The notes under the pieces are model-generated. The model was not told the origin of the DNA and searched no databases. It saw nothing but the letters and a program-made list of their open reading frames with translations. From positions 542,274,879-542,338,878 of the forward strand of contig OY856413.1 of the NCBI GenBank assembly GCA_963693085.1: 64,000 nucleotides of DNA, given 5' to 3'. Numbering within the stretch: the stretch's first letter is position 1; the number at the start of each line of letters is the position of its first letter. A program made the translations under genes and the position numbers. The DNA comes from Alisma plantago-aquatica (Eukaryota; Streptophyta; Magnoliopsida; Alismatales; Alismataceae). Below, piece after piece: positions 1 through 12,650 of this stretch.

Positions 1-1210
1 GATCTATCTAACCACCCAAACGGTCGTCTCAACAATTGAGACGCCTGTATGATTACCCAAATGACTGTCTCACTCAGTGAGATATTCATTTGGCATACCT
101 AGTCATCCAATCGAGCAATCAGTTACGTGAATTGAATACCTAAACACTTTAGTAATCAATCCAATTATCATTCAAGATCAAAATCCTCTTCCAGATGAGT
201 TCCTATGTGTGTGACCCTATAGGTCCCACTATCACATTGGAAATTACTATCCATAACTAGGTTATGACATAACAAGTAAAGAGTGGTCCCTAGTTGCACG
301 TCAGTGCTATCCAAGAGAAATGGAAAGTTGGAGAACAACCTCAACCTACAATCTAGTTAAGGTGTTGTAGAGATTGTATAATTCCTTTGTCTCTAACATC
401 TAGGATGAACCCAAGGCATGGATAGTCATCATGTCGATGCTCAATCCATGTTCCTCGAACAAAGAGTGGACTGTCTGAGATAATGTGACCTCAATATCAT
501 ATATTGATTCACATGTGCATATTCATGTGTTTCTCAGTCTCTCTTATCAATTGACCAGGATATCATACTCCAGTAGGAGGGACAAATCCCATATCTATCA
601 CTCATACTATACCCCCATGTGTCAAAGTTACCCAATCATCACCGTTATAACAACCTATGTTTCAAGACTGCATTTGATGATGTCAAAGTGTATCCAACGA
701 AATGCAACAAGTGTAGTGATTTTAGGTCTAAGAATCACAATCACCACCTACACTATCATAGATGAATATGACCACCACAACCATGTGTCATTCTCAAGGT
801 GGGTCTGTCTGATACATTGTTCCCTAACATGTATTTGTGTTCCTGGTTTGATATTTCCATATCATGACTAATGAGATTTAATCATCAACCAACTCACACT
901 CTGATCTTATGTGTTATTATTGTTTATCAACCTTCCACAATATCAATCGATCAGGGACATAATGAGAATATGTATTTTTACTCTTAACATATGTATGATC
1001 TCATCCACAGGGGTAGTAACTTGACAAGATACATCATTGAGTAATATAATTCTTTAGACATTCACTATGTATCCTCATTATCTCATAACTGAGTGAAATG
1101 AGTGAATTTGAAGCTTGCCTTTATATATGTTATTATTAATCAAATCATTTTAGGTAATTATGCCATGTCAATCATCATATGAGTGGATCTATGGGCATAC
1201 CTTACCAACA
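1..1210 (-). repeat. 3' LTR of the Ty1-copia element (partial)
   Basis: The minus-strand LTR begins at 1210 with TGTTGGTAAGG, right after the polypurine tract, and continues past the window edge. It aligns with the LTR at 7402-8786 with many substitutions and small indels, so the insertion is old. About 1.2 kb of an expected 1.39 kb is visible. A plus-strand reading frame of about 128 codons at 485-871 recurs in the other LTR (8067-8447) only because the LTRs are copies. I see no protein family in it. Confidence 0.88.
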
Positions 1211-1222
1211 GACTCCCACTTG
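1211..1222 (-). promoter_or_regulatory. Copia polypurine tract
   Basis: The minus strand reads CAAGTGGGAGTC immediately before the LTR start TGTTGG. This closely matches the AAGTGGGAGA-TGTTGG junction usual in plant copia elements, where it primes plus-strand DNA synthesis. It fixes the element's orientation and the inner edge of the 3' LTR. Confidence 0.85.
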
Positions 1223-1239
1223 CACTTAGAGCCAATCAC

Positions 1240-2760
1240 CCATTGATCTCCTCCATAGTGATCTAAACATGTCTAACATGCTTCTACTAAGCTAGTGCTT
1301 ATCCTGTGGGTTAGAAACACTTTTCTTATAGTCAGTATATTCCATGTTTCCTTATCTCTTTTTTGTATGATTTATCATATGGGACAAAACTTGTCGTAAG
1401 ATGGTATCTGATATTCCTTGCATAATAATCATCTCCATTATTGTCACAGTATCAGTACTGATTCATCAATGGTTGGACCATCTATAAGTTCATCATATGA
1501 ACCTTTAGATCCATACAGTATCACTATGTGTTCATAACACAAGTATACTCGACTTCTATTATAGAATAATTAATGGCTATTAGTTTGGAACCCTTACAAC
1601 TAATCAACACTTCTCTTTTATATCAAACATATTTTAATTTTACGATCATCTTTTTTCATTATGGAAGCTTGCATCAATGTAACTCTTTACATCCAAATCT
1701 TCATTTATTGTTGTCCTTATTGACCAACAATCTATCCTTAGTCACTTCACAAGTACTAATGGATATCTTTAATGACGTTCCAATAAAACTTATTGGATTT
1801 TATTGTCATCTTGTCATGTCTAGTACATACAAGGTTATATGGGATAAGTACATTTATGGAATTCATGATAGATTCATTGTTGGGGTTTGCCCATGGAATC
1901 TTATTCATGATATTTCCATTCTTAACAAGAATAGGAATATAGGGTTCATGAGAGACTAATCTGAGTTCTCTCTCATTGAATCCATCCATGTTGAACTCTT
2001 TCAACACATTGCTATTGTATGTGCTCAAACTTCCATTATGAAACATTCAACAACTATCTCATAGGTCTTGATCCTTATCTCATAAGATGTTTCACCTATA
2101 CCTTCATTGTTGAAGGTGTTTTTCATGCCAAATTTCAATATACTTAATATCAAGATATTATTCCTCATCATATGTGGAATATTCATATATGCTCCCACTA
2201 AATATTTTGTAAAAACATATTTCATCTTTTTTATTAATTCAAGTCAAACTATTTGGCTATCTTATCAAGTCATAAGATCCCATCTTTGAGGTGCTTGTTT
2301 CAATCCCAATTTGAACTTTGTAGTTTATAGACTTAATTTGCATTATTGAAGTTAGGAAACTCTTTAGGTTGTGTCACGTACACATCCTCTAATGTATTCC
2401 CCTTGAGGAATCCAATTTCTATCTTCATATGAAAAATCTCATAGTCTATTTTAACTACAACAACAAGCATGACAATTGGTGAAGGAATTTGTATCATGTT
2501 TATCATATCAAACTTGATTTATTCAATCAATCTGTCATTTTATGTTATCCATGTAGGCCTTGATCATAAGACCCCACTGCACCTTTTAGGTGTTACCCTT
2601 TATGTGGCGCTATCAAGGTCCTACCTTTTTAGCTTACATGGATTCCATATAGCTCAGAAATAGCTTCTAGTTGACTAGTTGGATTCACAATCCTCCAATC
2701 TCACATGTGTTCTACTAGAAATATATCATTTTGTGTTCCACAAAGAACTTGAGATTCCAC
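1240..2760 (-). pseudogene. Copia pol remains: reverse transcriptase and RNase H
   Basis: Translated on the minus strand with frame changes, typical copia RT landmarks appear in order. A degenerate counterpart of the MDVKTAFLNG block is followed by DVYVTQPKEF (about 2350-2400), GLKQAPQRWDL (about 2282-2320), a decayed YVDD region and GIGETSYEIRIK (about 2090-2230). After these comes a segment at 1756-2046 with LKEFNMDGFNE, MNKIPWA and NLVCTRHD, which match the LKRFNM, MSKIPYA and MLCTRPD signatures at the RT/RNase H junction. The catalytic aspartates of YVDD are lost. RNase H should occupy about 1240-1750 but is too decayed for its residues to be assigned. Stops and frameshifts rule out function. 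Confidence 0.8.
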
Positions 2761-3922
2761 AACAAATTGTGATTCTCATTGTTCTCATTGTACCTCTTTG
2801 TTGCCCTAAAACATTTTGATTTTTACTCTTACTTCTGTTGATTCTTTAGGAACTCAGTTCTCCTATTAACAATTTTTTTTTATTATTGGATGGGGATTAA
2901 TAGTCACATTGAACTATCATGGTTTATGGATAAACCTTCTCAAGAAACTATTTTCTCATGGTGGGTTGCAATCCTATAGACATATTGGGACATTCCCAAA
3001 TCATATCATATATGATATCTTACAAACCATTCATGTGATACATTATTTAGTGATAGGTATATATTTGTGAGGATATAAGAAGGTTTGACTAATTGATAAT
3101 TATATACTGACTCATCATGTTACAATGCCTTCATTCTGACACATCATCATGTTCAGACAGATTGTCTTGTGATACATTATCATAGTTCTTTCCTGAAGGT
3201 ACTCAAGGTATTGATATAAAGTATTTAAACATTTGATCTCATCAAAGTATATTAATACCTTTCATCAAGGTCATATTTCATTTATAATATTCTTGAACAC
3301 TTCAAGAGATTAATGCTTTCATTTCTCTTGGTACATATCATCATACTACCAATAAATGAAATGAGGTATAATTACTTATCTATAGAATTCATTTCATAAT
3401 ATCTTCATGCATCATATGTATGAGGTCTACTGAACATCTTATCCTCCCGCTACATCTAGTGAAGGGTGACATGTGATATTGTGTGTAAATAAGACTTTGT
3501 ATGTTTTCTTAGGCTCACTAACCAAGGGAATCTAGATCAACATTGATATGGATTGTAGGCATGCACTTCGCGTATTCGTTACAACTTGACTAATGATAGT
3601 GATGGTCTTGAGTTATCAATTATAATCCTTTGGTATAAACATTATAAAAATTCATCTTTGGATCATTTCACATAAATATCACAAGATGTTTTAGGACCAA
3701 TGGCATACAAGATCATATCTTTGAAATAGAAGCACTAATAATTCTTTATTGATTATCATTCTTGTCCATACAATATGCATAAAGAACATGTTTCTATTCT
3801 AATGGCATAATGAAATAGTAGTTCTAATAACTCTATTACATGCCCATTGGGATAAGATAAATTTAAATGTAGACTATGGCTTCCACATCACTTGCTCCAT
3901 CTTGTCCATCATTTGTCCTTCC
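2761..3922 (-). pseudogene. Copia pol remains: integrase/GAG-pre-integrase region (3' side of the LINE insertion)
   Basis: This sits between the RT remains and the nested LINE, where protease end, GAG-pre-integrase and integrase are expected. The minus strand just inside the LINE junction gives fragments compatible with the usual protease-to-integrase linker: an NNCYYVP-like stretch near 3780-3830 and a peptide resembling the TIQDH segment near 3600. I could not place the integrase HHCC or DDE residues, because frames change repeatedly. The assignment rests mostly on position in the element. Confidence 0.5.
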
Positions 3923-3939
3923 ATGAAGGCCTTTACTTC
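3923..3939. repeat. Left target-site duplication of the nested LINE
   Basis: The 17 bases starting ATGAAGGCCTTTACTT recur at 4999-5015 with one C/T difference, exactly flanking the LINE-derived block. Length and position fit target-primed reverse transcription. Confidence 0.8.
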
Positions 3940-4722
3940 AACCGTTGGGCCTCGCTCCACCGTCTGGTCCGCTTCCACACTGTCCCTGATTCAGTGTGGA
4001 CCAACTGGATGAGAAGGAGTTACGGCCTCTTGATGCACAGCCCTGACGACCTCAGACAAGGCTTCTCCAATGCCTGGAAGAACATGGCGAGAGTGTGGGG
4101 GACCCACAGCAACATGTTCGAAATGACCCCTTTAGGCCAAACTCACCTCATCAACCCTACGACCATGTTCTGGCCCTACATCCAACCTGTTGAGGTGCCA
4201 GAGACTCTGGGTCGGACTATTTGTCTAGGGTCACTGGTCCATAGATGGAGCATGACGATATTCAGGGCGGAACACAACGCCCTCCACACCGCCGCCAAAA
4301 TCAGCTCGTGGGACAGCACCCAAAGCGACCGCTGCTGCCTCTGTCGGTAGCGCGAAGATGCAGAGCATCTGTTCTTCAGGTGCTCCTATGCCTATCACAT
4401 CCTCTCCTGAGCCTTGGGCCTCTGTGGTATCAACGTCCCGAGGTCTGCTATCCTCGCGGAGACTACTGCTATCATCGGGGATGAAACCAAGGGCTTTGAG
4501 GGGTGGAAAAAGCTGGCCATTACCGCCTGGTCCTGCTCGGCCTACTTTATCTGGAAGCAAAGAAATGAGAGGCGTCATAACCAGCAACGTCTCTCGATGG
4601 ACGAGTGTTCCACCATCATCTACAAAGTTGTCCGGTTTGTGGCTATCACTAGAGGGTGGGCTACTTCCACTCCAAATCATGTCTCCTTGGCGTGGGGACT
4701 ACAGACACATAGCTTTACGTGA
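3940..4722 (+). pseudogene. LINE ORF2 C-terminus with zf-RVT zinc-binding domain
   Basis: One reading frame runs from the left duplication to the TGA at 4720, broken by a TAG at 4348 and a TGA near 4408. The translation includes RWASLHRLVRF, FRAEHNALHTAAK, the zinc-binding signature DRCCLC then EDAEHLFFRC, and ends with WKQRNERRH. This is the zf-RVT domain and terminal arginine-rich tail typical of plant L1 ORF2 proteins. Reverse transcriptase and endonuclease are absent because of 5' truncation. The two in-frame stops mark it as a decayed fragment. Confidence 0.82.
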
Positions 4723-4998
4723 GTGCGTCTTTTGGCCACTCCTTTTTATAGACCATTTAATTGGGGATTTTGTATAGTAACCCCAGGCCCACACCTACCT
4801 TTTGTCTTTTCTGGTAGAGAGGGGGGACACACCCCACACCTGGTCTGTCAGATGTACGGCTTGTCCTTCCCCTTGAGCTCTGAGGCCTCCACTGCCTTCC
4901 TTTGGCCGGTGCCTCTCGCACCTTGGTTCCATCCTTTGTATGGGTGCCTCTTGGCGTCCTTCATCGTTTTATTTACCATGCCAAACAGGCAAATTCCG
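3940..4998 (+). mobile_element. 5'-truncated L1-type LINE inserted in copia pol
   Basis: A GC-richer block of about 1.06 kb is flanked by a 17-bp near-perfect direct repeat and encodes the C-terminal end of a LINE ORF2 followed by a non-coding tail (about 4723-4998). Removing it rejoins copia pol on the minus strand. The copy is heavily 5'-truncated, as is normal for LINE insertions. No clear poly(A) run precedes the right duplication, so the 3' end may have lost its tail by mutation or belong to a family with a different tail. Confidence 0.82.
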
Positions 4999-5015
4999 AT
5001 GAAGGTCTTTACTTC
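4999..5015. repeat. Right target-site duplication of the nested LINE
   Basis: ATGAAGGTCTTTACTTC matches 3923-3939 with a single transition. Copia coding sequence resumes to the right on the minus strand. Confidence 0.8.
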
Positions 5016-5952
5016 TTGTTAGATCATGCACATTAGTATGTCAGATCTCTATTCAGCATCACATACCAAAATGAACAAGTAATCAAATTTATCTTATGTT
5101 GTTTATACCTAAAGTGCAGGCCTTAGTGCCATCCTTATTCTTCATTAGTTCCTCTAACCAGAGTGGGTAATTTATCTTCCAATGTCTAGGCTAGTGACAA
5201 TCACCTCTTTGTTTCATTACTCCACCTTTTGCCTTGATATCTGAAGACTTGGGCTTCTGGCTAGCTTTAGAACATTTCTCATATTTGCCTTTACCTTTAG
5301 ACTTGTCCTTTGTCTTGTTGATCATCATCACAGACTTGGGCTTGTCTTTCTTCATTTGTGTCTCAGCTGTTCTGAACATGCCCAACAACTCTGTCAATAA
5401 CTTGTCAAAGTCACTAATGTTGCAGTTCATCACAAATTGACTCTATTACTCTGGAAAAGACTGTAGAATCATGTTAGTGTTCGACTCTTAACACAAGGGG
5501 AATCCTATGCTAGCTAAGTAGTCCACATACCCAATCATCTTGAGCACATGAGGACCTAGTGTCTCACTTTCTACCATAGTACATTGGAATAATGCCTTGG
5601 AGACATCATATCTCTCTTGTCTTGCCTGATCTTGATACATGTTCTTGAGATGTGTGACCATCTCAATGACACACATGTTCTCATGCTATCTCTACAACTC
5701 ATAGTTCATATACCATTGAATCTAATGTTTGACATCCACGACATCTTCGACATGCTTCTTGTAAGTATCCTTGACAGCCCTTGGAGCTTTTTGAGCTAGT
5801 TCCACTGGTTCTAGCATTTTTAGGACAGAGAACTTGCGCTCCGATGTGAGAACAATTCTCAGCGGGCTAAACCAGTGGTGGAAGTTGTTCCCAGTAAGTT
5901 TGTACTTCTCAAGGACCAATCATAGAGAAAAGTGATTGTTGTTTGTTGCCAT
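5016..5952 (-). pseudogene. Copia gag (UBN2-type) with zinc knuckle, and start of protease region
   Basis: The start is the ATG at 5952-5950: the next residues ATNNNHFSL, then a stop, then LVLEKYKLTGNNFHHW and LRIVLTSERK match the N-terminus of plant copia Gag. The middle part at 5488-5676 (YQDQARQERYDVSKALF, GPHVLKMIGYVDYLASIGF) fits the UBN2/gag core. The C-terminal part at 5191-5433 is lysine-rich (KSKGKGKYEKCSK) and leads into a zinc-knuckle remnant, GDCH, stop, PRHWKINYPLWLEEL, where GHWKRNCPLYLEEL is usual. Past the knuckle a decayed protease/linker continues to the LINE junction. Stops at codon 11 and inside the knuckle, plus frameshifts, show it is non-functional. Confidence 0.85.
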
Positions 5953-6776
5953 TTGGTTCTACAAAATAATTTGCAATTTTGTCAAAATCTCATTTTGATT
6001 TGATTAAAATTTGGGCGATAATCATTTGGTCTTTATTTAATTATCATTCTTATTATTTTATTCAAATTGACAACCCTCAAGTATCAATTTGGAAAATTGT
6101 AGCGAATAATTTTCTAATGAGCCAAGATCTAAAATGATTTAATTATTACCTGGCCTACTCCATTGTCCATAATCAACCATTAAGGTAGGCAATCATGCCA
6201 AATGCATCATATGAAACTCTTGGATAGACGATATGTGCAACTCTTTGCCATAATCATTTGTATGCTTTTGGGCTTAGACTCTCTAATAATCACCAGTTAA
6301 GTCTAGCCCAATAGCCAATTTGATAATAACGCACCCCACTTTGGTGGCACATGCATTAGTACCATTACACTTCCACGAGGTAGACGGTGAACCACTCTTT
6401 GGTGTAACCTACACTTGGTCGAACAAGTTTTTCATGTCTATTACTATTAGAAAGCATCTTAGACTTAATATGTTTGATTGAGGGGTTTATATATATCATA
6501 TATATACATATATTGTATCCAATCACCACATATATAGTAAGTATCATATACATGCTATATCCCACAACGTAAACATGCAATATAAAACAAAAGGTGATGC
6601 TTATGACCATGTCAACTTGTAATTCATTGGAGCCACAAAGGAATTACTACCACCTAGGTCAATAATCACATCACAAGAATGAACCTACAGTTGATGTAAA
6701 TATATTCTTGCCAATCTAGGTAGATCAGTTCAAGTTTTGAACCGATTGCCTCAGCTCTTGGCTGGTCAATTGGTCC

Positions 6777-6912
6777 TCCTGTCCAACTGATGTTTGGACT
6801 CCTTGCAAACGGTCAGTTGGGCCTATAGGGACAGTTGTCTAGTATCCTATCCAACTGATGTCTGGACTCCTTCTAGATAGTCAGTTGGGTCCACTAGGCG
6901 GTCCTCTGGTCC
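6777..6912. repeat. Two-copy tandem repeat, period 68 bp
   Basis: The block starting TCCTGTCCAACTGATG at 6777 recurs at 6845 as TCCTATCCAACTGATG. Both contain GGACTCCTT and end in GTCAGTTGGG. The copies differ by roughly one base in six, so the duplication is not recent. It lies in the copia leader. Confidence 0.8.
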
Positions 6913-7251
6913 AATAATTCTATCCTCCATTGTCCTCATAAAGGTCGACTCGTCTCCCGAACTGGTCGTCCCCATCGGCAATGAACATCTTCAATGTCAT
7001 TGCAAAAGAAGAAACTATCATATTGCTACTTTATTACATTGAATAAGAGAAATCTCGAGTTACATTCGATAGGAGAAAATGTCGGAAAGAATTAACTTTA
7101 TATTGGGAAGAGGAGGTAGAAAGTCAGTAGGAAAAATGAGATGAACAAGAACCAAATCATCCAACCACACACAGATAATGGGTATTGGCCATAACCACGC
7201 TACACACATCCACCATCAAAATTGCATTTTAGGGTGACACATGTAAATTGC

Positions 7252-7274
7252 ATATATATATATATATATATATA
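7252..7274. repeat. TA dinucleotide microsatellite
   Basis: Uninterrupted alternating T and A of about 23 bases in the copia leader. Confidence 0.9.
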
Positions 7275-7380
7275 ATATTGGATATGCACATGAGAGCAGT
7301 TTAAATATTTGCATCGTATGCAATAAACAAATAATAGAACCAAAAATTTGATCAAATCGATTATCCTAAATCATCATAAA

Positions 7381-7400
7381 TTGATGTGACTCTAATACCA
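7381..7400 (-). promoter_or_regulatory. Copia primer-binding site (initiator tRNA-Met type)
   Basis: The minus strand reads TGGTATTAGAGTCACATC directly downstream of the LTR end. The canonical plant site, complementary to the initiator tRNA-Met 3' end, is TGGTATCAGAGC, and this copy has one C-to-T change within it. It confirms that the right-hand LTR is the 5' LTR. Confidence 0.85.
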
Positions 7401-7401
7401 C

Positions 7402-8786
7402 TATTGGGAAATTTGGGCTCATCAAAACTATATGGAAAACATCCCAAACCTTTGTTCAGCCCCAGTCCGGCCATCTCACCCAATTGAGATGCCCGTCTCA
7501 CTCACTCAGATGGCCATGTAGTGAGTTGAGATGAGCCGATCGGTTCAATCGTATTGAACTAGTTGGTTCAAGGGCAGAACTAAGCCAATTCGATTCTTGA
7601 TCTTCCTGACCACCCAAACGGTCTTCTCAATAATTGAGACGCTCATTTGGATGCCCAAACGACCACCTGACTGAGTGAGATGGTCATTTGGAAGACCTAG
7701 TTAGCAATTGTGCGATCAATTGTGTGAATTGAATACCTAAACACTTTAGTAATCAATCCAATTGTCATTCAAGTTCAAACTCCTCTTCTAGATGCGTTCC
7801 TATGTGTGTGACCCTATAGGTCCCGTATCATGTCAGAAATGAGTGTCCATAACTAGCTTATGACATCACAAGTAGAGAGTGGTGCCTAGACGCACATGAG
7901 TGCTATCCTAGTCAAATGGAAAGTTGGAGAATAACTTCAACCTACAATTTGTGTAAGGTGTTGCCGTAATTGTATAATTCCTTTGTCTCTAATATCCAGG
8001 ATGAACTTGAGGCATGGATAGTCATCCTATCAATGTTAAATTTATGTTCCTTGAACCAAGAGTAGAATGTATGAGATAATTGATTTACATGTTCATGCAC
8101 ATGTATTTCTTAGTCTCGCTTATCAAGTGGCTAGGATATCATACTCTAGTAGGAGGTACAAATCTCATATTTATCACTCATACTCTATCCTCATGTGTCA
8201 AAGTCACCCAATCGACATTGTTATAACAACCCATGTTTTAGGATTGTGTTTGATTATGTCAAAGCATACCCAACGACATGTGACAAGTGCAATGATTTTA
8301 GGTCTAAGAATCACAATCACCACCTTCACTATGAGAGATGACTGTGATCACCACAACCATGTGTCACTCTCAAGGTGGGTCTATCTGATACATTTTTCCC
8401 TAACATGTATTTGTGTGCTTGGATTGATACTGCCATATCATCACTAATGAGATTTCGTCATCAACCAACTCACACTATGATCTTATGTGTTATTGTTGTC
8501 TATCAATCTTCCACAATAACAATCGATTAGGGACATAATGAGAATATGTATATGTACTCTTAACATATGTATGATCTCATCCACAAGAGTAGTAACTTGA
8601 CAACATACGTTATTGAGTAATATAATTCTCTAGACATTCACTCTGTATGTTCATTATCTCATAACTGAGTGAAATAGATGAATTGGAAGCTTGCCTTTAT
8701 ATATGTTATTATTAATCAAATCATTTTCGATAATTGTGCCATGGCAATCATCATGTGATTGGCTCTATGGGCATACCTTACCAACA
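7402..8786 (-). repeat. 5' LTR of the Ty1-copia element (complete, about 1385 bp)
   Basis: The minus-strand LTR starts TGTTGGTAAGG at 8786 and ends CCCAATA at 7402, giving a short terminal inverted repeat TGTTGG/CCAATA with the last C mutated. It is followed by one base and the primer-binding site. A TATATAAAGG motif at 8694-8703 (minus) is a possible TATA box about 85 bp into the LTR and is conserved in the other LTR near 1125. The five bases after the LTR, ATATT at 8787-8791, would be the target-site duplication, but its partner is outside the window. Confidence 0.88.
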
Positions 8787-11450
8787 ATATTACATTTCAT
8801 GCCTTAAGATGATACATATCATTGTTCACTTGTCCAACTAGCCACAACATGTTACATATGTTAACAAGTTCACATATACAAGCCATATATGTATAACCAT
8901 GGCCTACTGCCAAAAACATGTGTCGATATACAACGTCTATAAAACAACCCCAAGGACCTGATAGTTCTGGGATGACACATAGGGCTCTACTACAAAATAC
9001 TAGCAACATATCCAACCTTTAACAGCTACTACTCCTCTTGTTGCTCTGCCTCAACCACACAATCTCTACCTCATTATGCATGACCACCTAAAAGATGTGG
9101 AAACCCATAGGGTGAGACTAACGTCCCAATGAGAGAGATAACTCTTCAGTAGAAACTATTATAGACACAGATAAGATAAAGTAGGAAAGTAACATTATTA
9201 TTAGGTTGACAATATTCAGCTAAATAATATGAGTAACATAATTATCAATATTTAAGCAATTCAGGCATCTACAACTGAGTAGTAGAACATCTTATCCTTT
9301 TAGAAGGAATATGAAGAACATTTATAAAAGTTTATTTCTCTTACCACATTATAAATCAACTAATCAGTACATGAAGCAAGGAAAAGGATCATCCAGTGTA
9401 AGTTGTGTTAATACCCTAAGAGAAATATACCACATGGCTATATTACGTCTTTTATTAAGCCCCGAGGAGATGGGGTACACCACTCATGCTCCAATTGACC
9501 ATTTCTAAGTTGAAATCAGTTGCCATAAAAGATCTAGGAGGAGCCTAACTCCTATGATCACCAGCACCTTCGGTCAATCTGGGTCCTCCGCAGTGACATA
9601 TAAAGTCCAACGGAAAAATAGCCTAGTCTGCCATGGTATATAGGCACAACACTAGTCAAAATTGAGTTATGACCAAAACCAAACTCTTGCCAAGGTATAA
9701 CCACAACCATCATCAAAACATATCATATATATACTAAATCAAATCACCGACATACAGCCTTGGCCATTCTGTTTCCAGGGTATGACCACAGTCAATCTTG
9801 TGAAATGCATATACTCAACAATATATGTCTCTGAACTTCCTCCAAGGGAGGATCTATTTCATTATCCAGCAAGTACGAACACTAAAGATGGATCTATGGA
9901 ACAACACATCTACATGATCAGGGTTTCCCTTGATTAATTAAGCCAATTGGGTATCTTTTAGCATCAATCAAATTATAATGTACAAACCCTAAATATATTT
10001 TACAAAGATAAGGGTATGGAACTACTCCAGAAGATATAAAATATATGAGGTATAAACTTGTTACATCATCACTTGATACTACTACCATACAAGGCTATCA
10101 ACATTATCACATCACTAGGGGATAGCAATCCCTCACCACATTCATTGGAGGATATCACCTCAAACTAGGCACAAAGCCTCTGCCAGGTCATAAGACCCAC
10201 ATTATATAGTTCATGAACAACATTGTTATATTATCTCATCATGCCTTTCAAAGGCTCATATTCATCACCCCATGTATAATCTCTAGTGTACCATAGAAAT
10301 CGCAAGCCATGATGTTTATTCAACCTGTAAACTTTAAGTTATACAATGAGTAGGGAGACACAATGCATCATCATTACATACTACCACTTGAATAAGATAG
10401 ACAATTATATCATAATCCCATATTATGATTAGGGCTTTGACATTGTAAGTAATTAGGGTTTCAGACAAAATTTAATATCAAACCCTAGTTACATTATTTC
10501 CCACATTCTTGGAATTTTTAGGTTATATATCATCTTCATTATGAAAGCACAAGAAATGAACGTGAATCTAGAGAATCTCATCGACTAAAGACATGATCCA
10601 ACAACCTCTTTAACTAAAGAGGAAACATCCATCATGGTCAAAGATCATCAATCTATGCGATCGAAGGTAACACTACTCATCATCAGTCAAACGGGAAAAC
10701 CCTTGGTCAAAGATCACTAGGTCAAAGACATATCAGGTTGAAGGAAAATTTAGAGATCGAAGGAAACAACCAAAATGACATGGTCAAATATATAGGGTCA
10801 TCTATGCAACCAAAACCAAAGGGAACCATCTCATCGACCAAACATCACCACCAAGCCTTCAACTACTAGGAAAAAAATAGCATGAAGAACATATTCGAGG
10901 GAAAACTTACTATCAAAGCATGACCAAAACAGATGGATAACCAACAAGAACTGAAATCTCAAGAGAGAGAGAGATACATCTAGGAAACCAACACATCAAA
11001 CCCTAGTAATTCAATCACGAAAACATAGGGACAACCAAACTATTATCATGAGGGAAGAATCCATGATCCAAACCATCACTTGCATATGAAAATCTACATT
11101 ACAACTAAGGAAATAGAACCTTAAATAAGATGGGAAACCAACATAAAACATGTGCATGTGAAACTAGCACTTCTACCATCCGTAGAAATTTTGGATATAA
11201 GAATTAGGGTTACATAAAGGAGAATCTATTCAGGATCATTATAGGAACTCAAACCCTAAACAAGATTATATCATTAACAACATATAATCACGTTTCTAGG
11301 AATAAGTTTTGCATGTATAATTAAAGTGCAATAATAGCAGAGGAGAGAGTTATACAACTTGCCATAGATGATGGTGAAACCACATCCATCCAAGAATCTC
11401 CAAAATAAAGAGAGAAACCTAGCTTTGATGACCTCCATGACCAAGCTAGC
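8787..11450. other. Intergenic sequence, no gene recognised
   Basis: About 2.7 kb of AT-rich sequence. Open frames here are short (under 75 codons) and show no family signature or codon bias. Motifs such as GGTCAAAGATC recur irregularly around 10.6-10.8 kb. The right part may still belong to the LTR of the gypsy element to its right, whose left limit I could not define. Confidence 0.5.
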
Positions 11451-12649
11451 CATCACCTCAAAAGAGAAGAAAACCCCAGGTTAAAGGTCAAGGAAGATAG
11501 ATCTAAAACCCTAGGTCGAGAAAGAAAGGGAGAAGGAGAAGATCTTCATCCCACTTAGGTACTACCATGAAAAACCATGGATTCGACCTCTATGGAGATA
11601 AGTTTCTCAAAAGACCACCATGGAGAACCATGGGTTCATCTAAGAGAAGAGAAAGAGGGTTTTATATGCAAACAAAATTAAGAGGATGGATCACTTACCA
11701 AGTATCAAAGATCACCAACAAATAAAGAAGAGAAGATCATCCAATTCAAGTTCACCACATGCAATATGATATGCCACCAATGCTCCAAGGATGAGCTCCT
11801 CTTCACAAAGAAGCTCCAAGGGCCAAAATCCAAAGATGGGAGAGGGAAAGAGAGTGCAAAAGGATTATATGCATGGGAAAAGAAGGGTACATATACTCAA
11901 GGATAGAGAGATGTGAAAGGGATTAGGTGTCATGCACATAGGTGCCACTTGTCCAACAAAGATAAATCATACATCCACTAAAACCATGAAAACCACTAAG
12001 GTCATGAAAAATAAGAAGGATCAGTGACCTCAGTTCATCCTAGAGGACCATCAGTAGAAGGGAAGCATTGTTATAAAGGTTCATGGTCAAAGAGAAACCA
12101 GTGACCAGAAGCATATGAAACCCTAGGTCATCTTTGACCCCAAAAAAGACCTCCAAGACTCTTCGACCGAAGGAAACTCAAGGATCAACCAAAACGCCAT
12201 CAACTATAGAGAGTAAATCCAAGAAGAAACAATAGTGTCAAAGAACAACCAAGAAATCAAATAGTCAACATATGGTCAATACCATACTAAGGCATCCAAG
12301 CAACCCATAGAAACAACACTCAAGATGTCACCACTTCTCTCCTCATCAAACCAAGGCATAACAAGGTTCCCACGAACATCACACTCTCTCTCATGATGCT
12401 AACAGATGTGAGGCACATCTAACATGTGAAAAATTACAATATAAACCCTCAACATGGGTATATTGAATTTGGTCCAAAACAAGCATACATGTTGCAAAAC
12501 CATCTCAAACATCATCCAAACAAGATCAAACTAAAAGCATCGACATGTCACATGTTATTAATGCTCACTACATGATTATATTAGGGTTTTAACATCTTAT
12601 TAAACTAAACAAGAAAGATCATGCACTAAGCTAGGTTAGGGGTCTTACA
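11451..12649 (-). repeat. Probable 3' LTR of the Ty3-gypsy element (left limit uncertain)
   Basis: Immediately after the chromodomain end and a purine-rich stretch, the minus strand starts TGTAAGACCCCTAACC at 12649, a typical plant gypsy LTR start. Further in, the minus strand has a TATATG-containing segment near 11890 followed by CT-rich leader-like sequence. No second copy lies in the window to prove the extent, so the left boundary is a guess and the LTR may be longer. Confidence 0.5.
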
Positions 12650-12650
12650 A

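Larger units (their letters stand above)
5953..7380 (-). other. Copia 5' untranslated leader
   Basis: This is 1.4 kb between the primer-binding site and the gag start with no supported coding sequence. It holds a two-copy tandem repeat (6777-6912) and a TA microsatellite (7252-7274). An open frame at 6365-6610 (minus) is low-complexity, resembles nothing I know and is best read as chance. Confidence 0.6.
1..8786 (-). mobile_element. Degenerate Ty1-copia LTR retrotransposon, cut by the left window edge
   Basis: On the minus strand the parts run in canonical order: LTR (7402-8786), primer-binding site, gag, protease/GAG-pre-integrase remains, reverse transcriptase, RNase H, polypurine tract, second LTR (1-1210). 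The LTR sequence is clearly repeated: positions about 1-1210 match about 7590-8786 nearly line by line. Order gag then RT, the RT motifs and the tRNA-Met-type primer site identify the Copia superfamily. All reading frames carry stops and indels, so the element is dead. A LINE fragment is nested at 3940-4998. The element's 3' LTR terminus and the left target-site duplication lie outside the window. Confidence 0.9.

Noticed and set aside
485..871. 128-codon frame repeated at 8067-8447 as a conserved gene
   Set aside because: Both lie in the paired copia LTRs, so similarity comes from LTR duplication and the second copy has indels.
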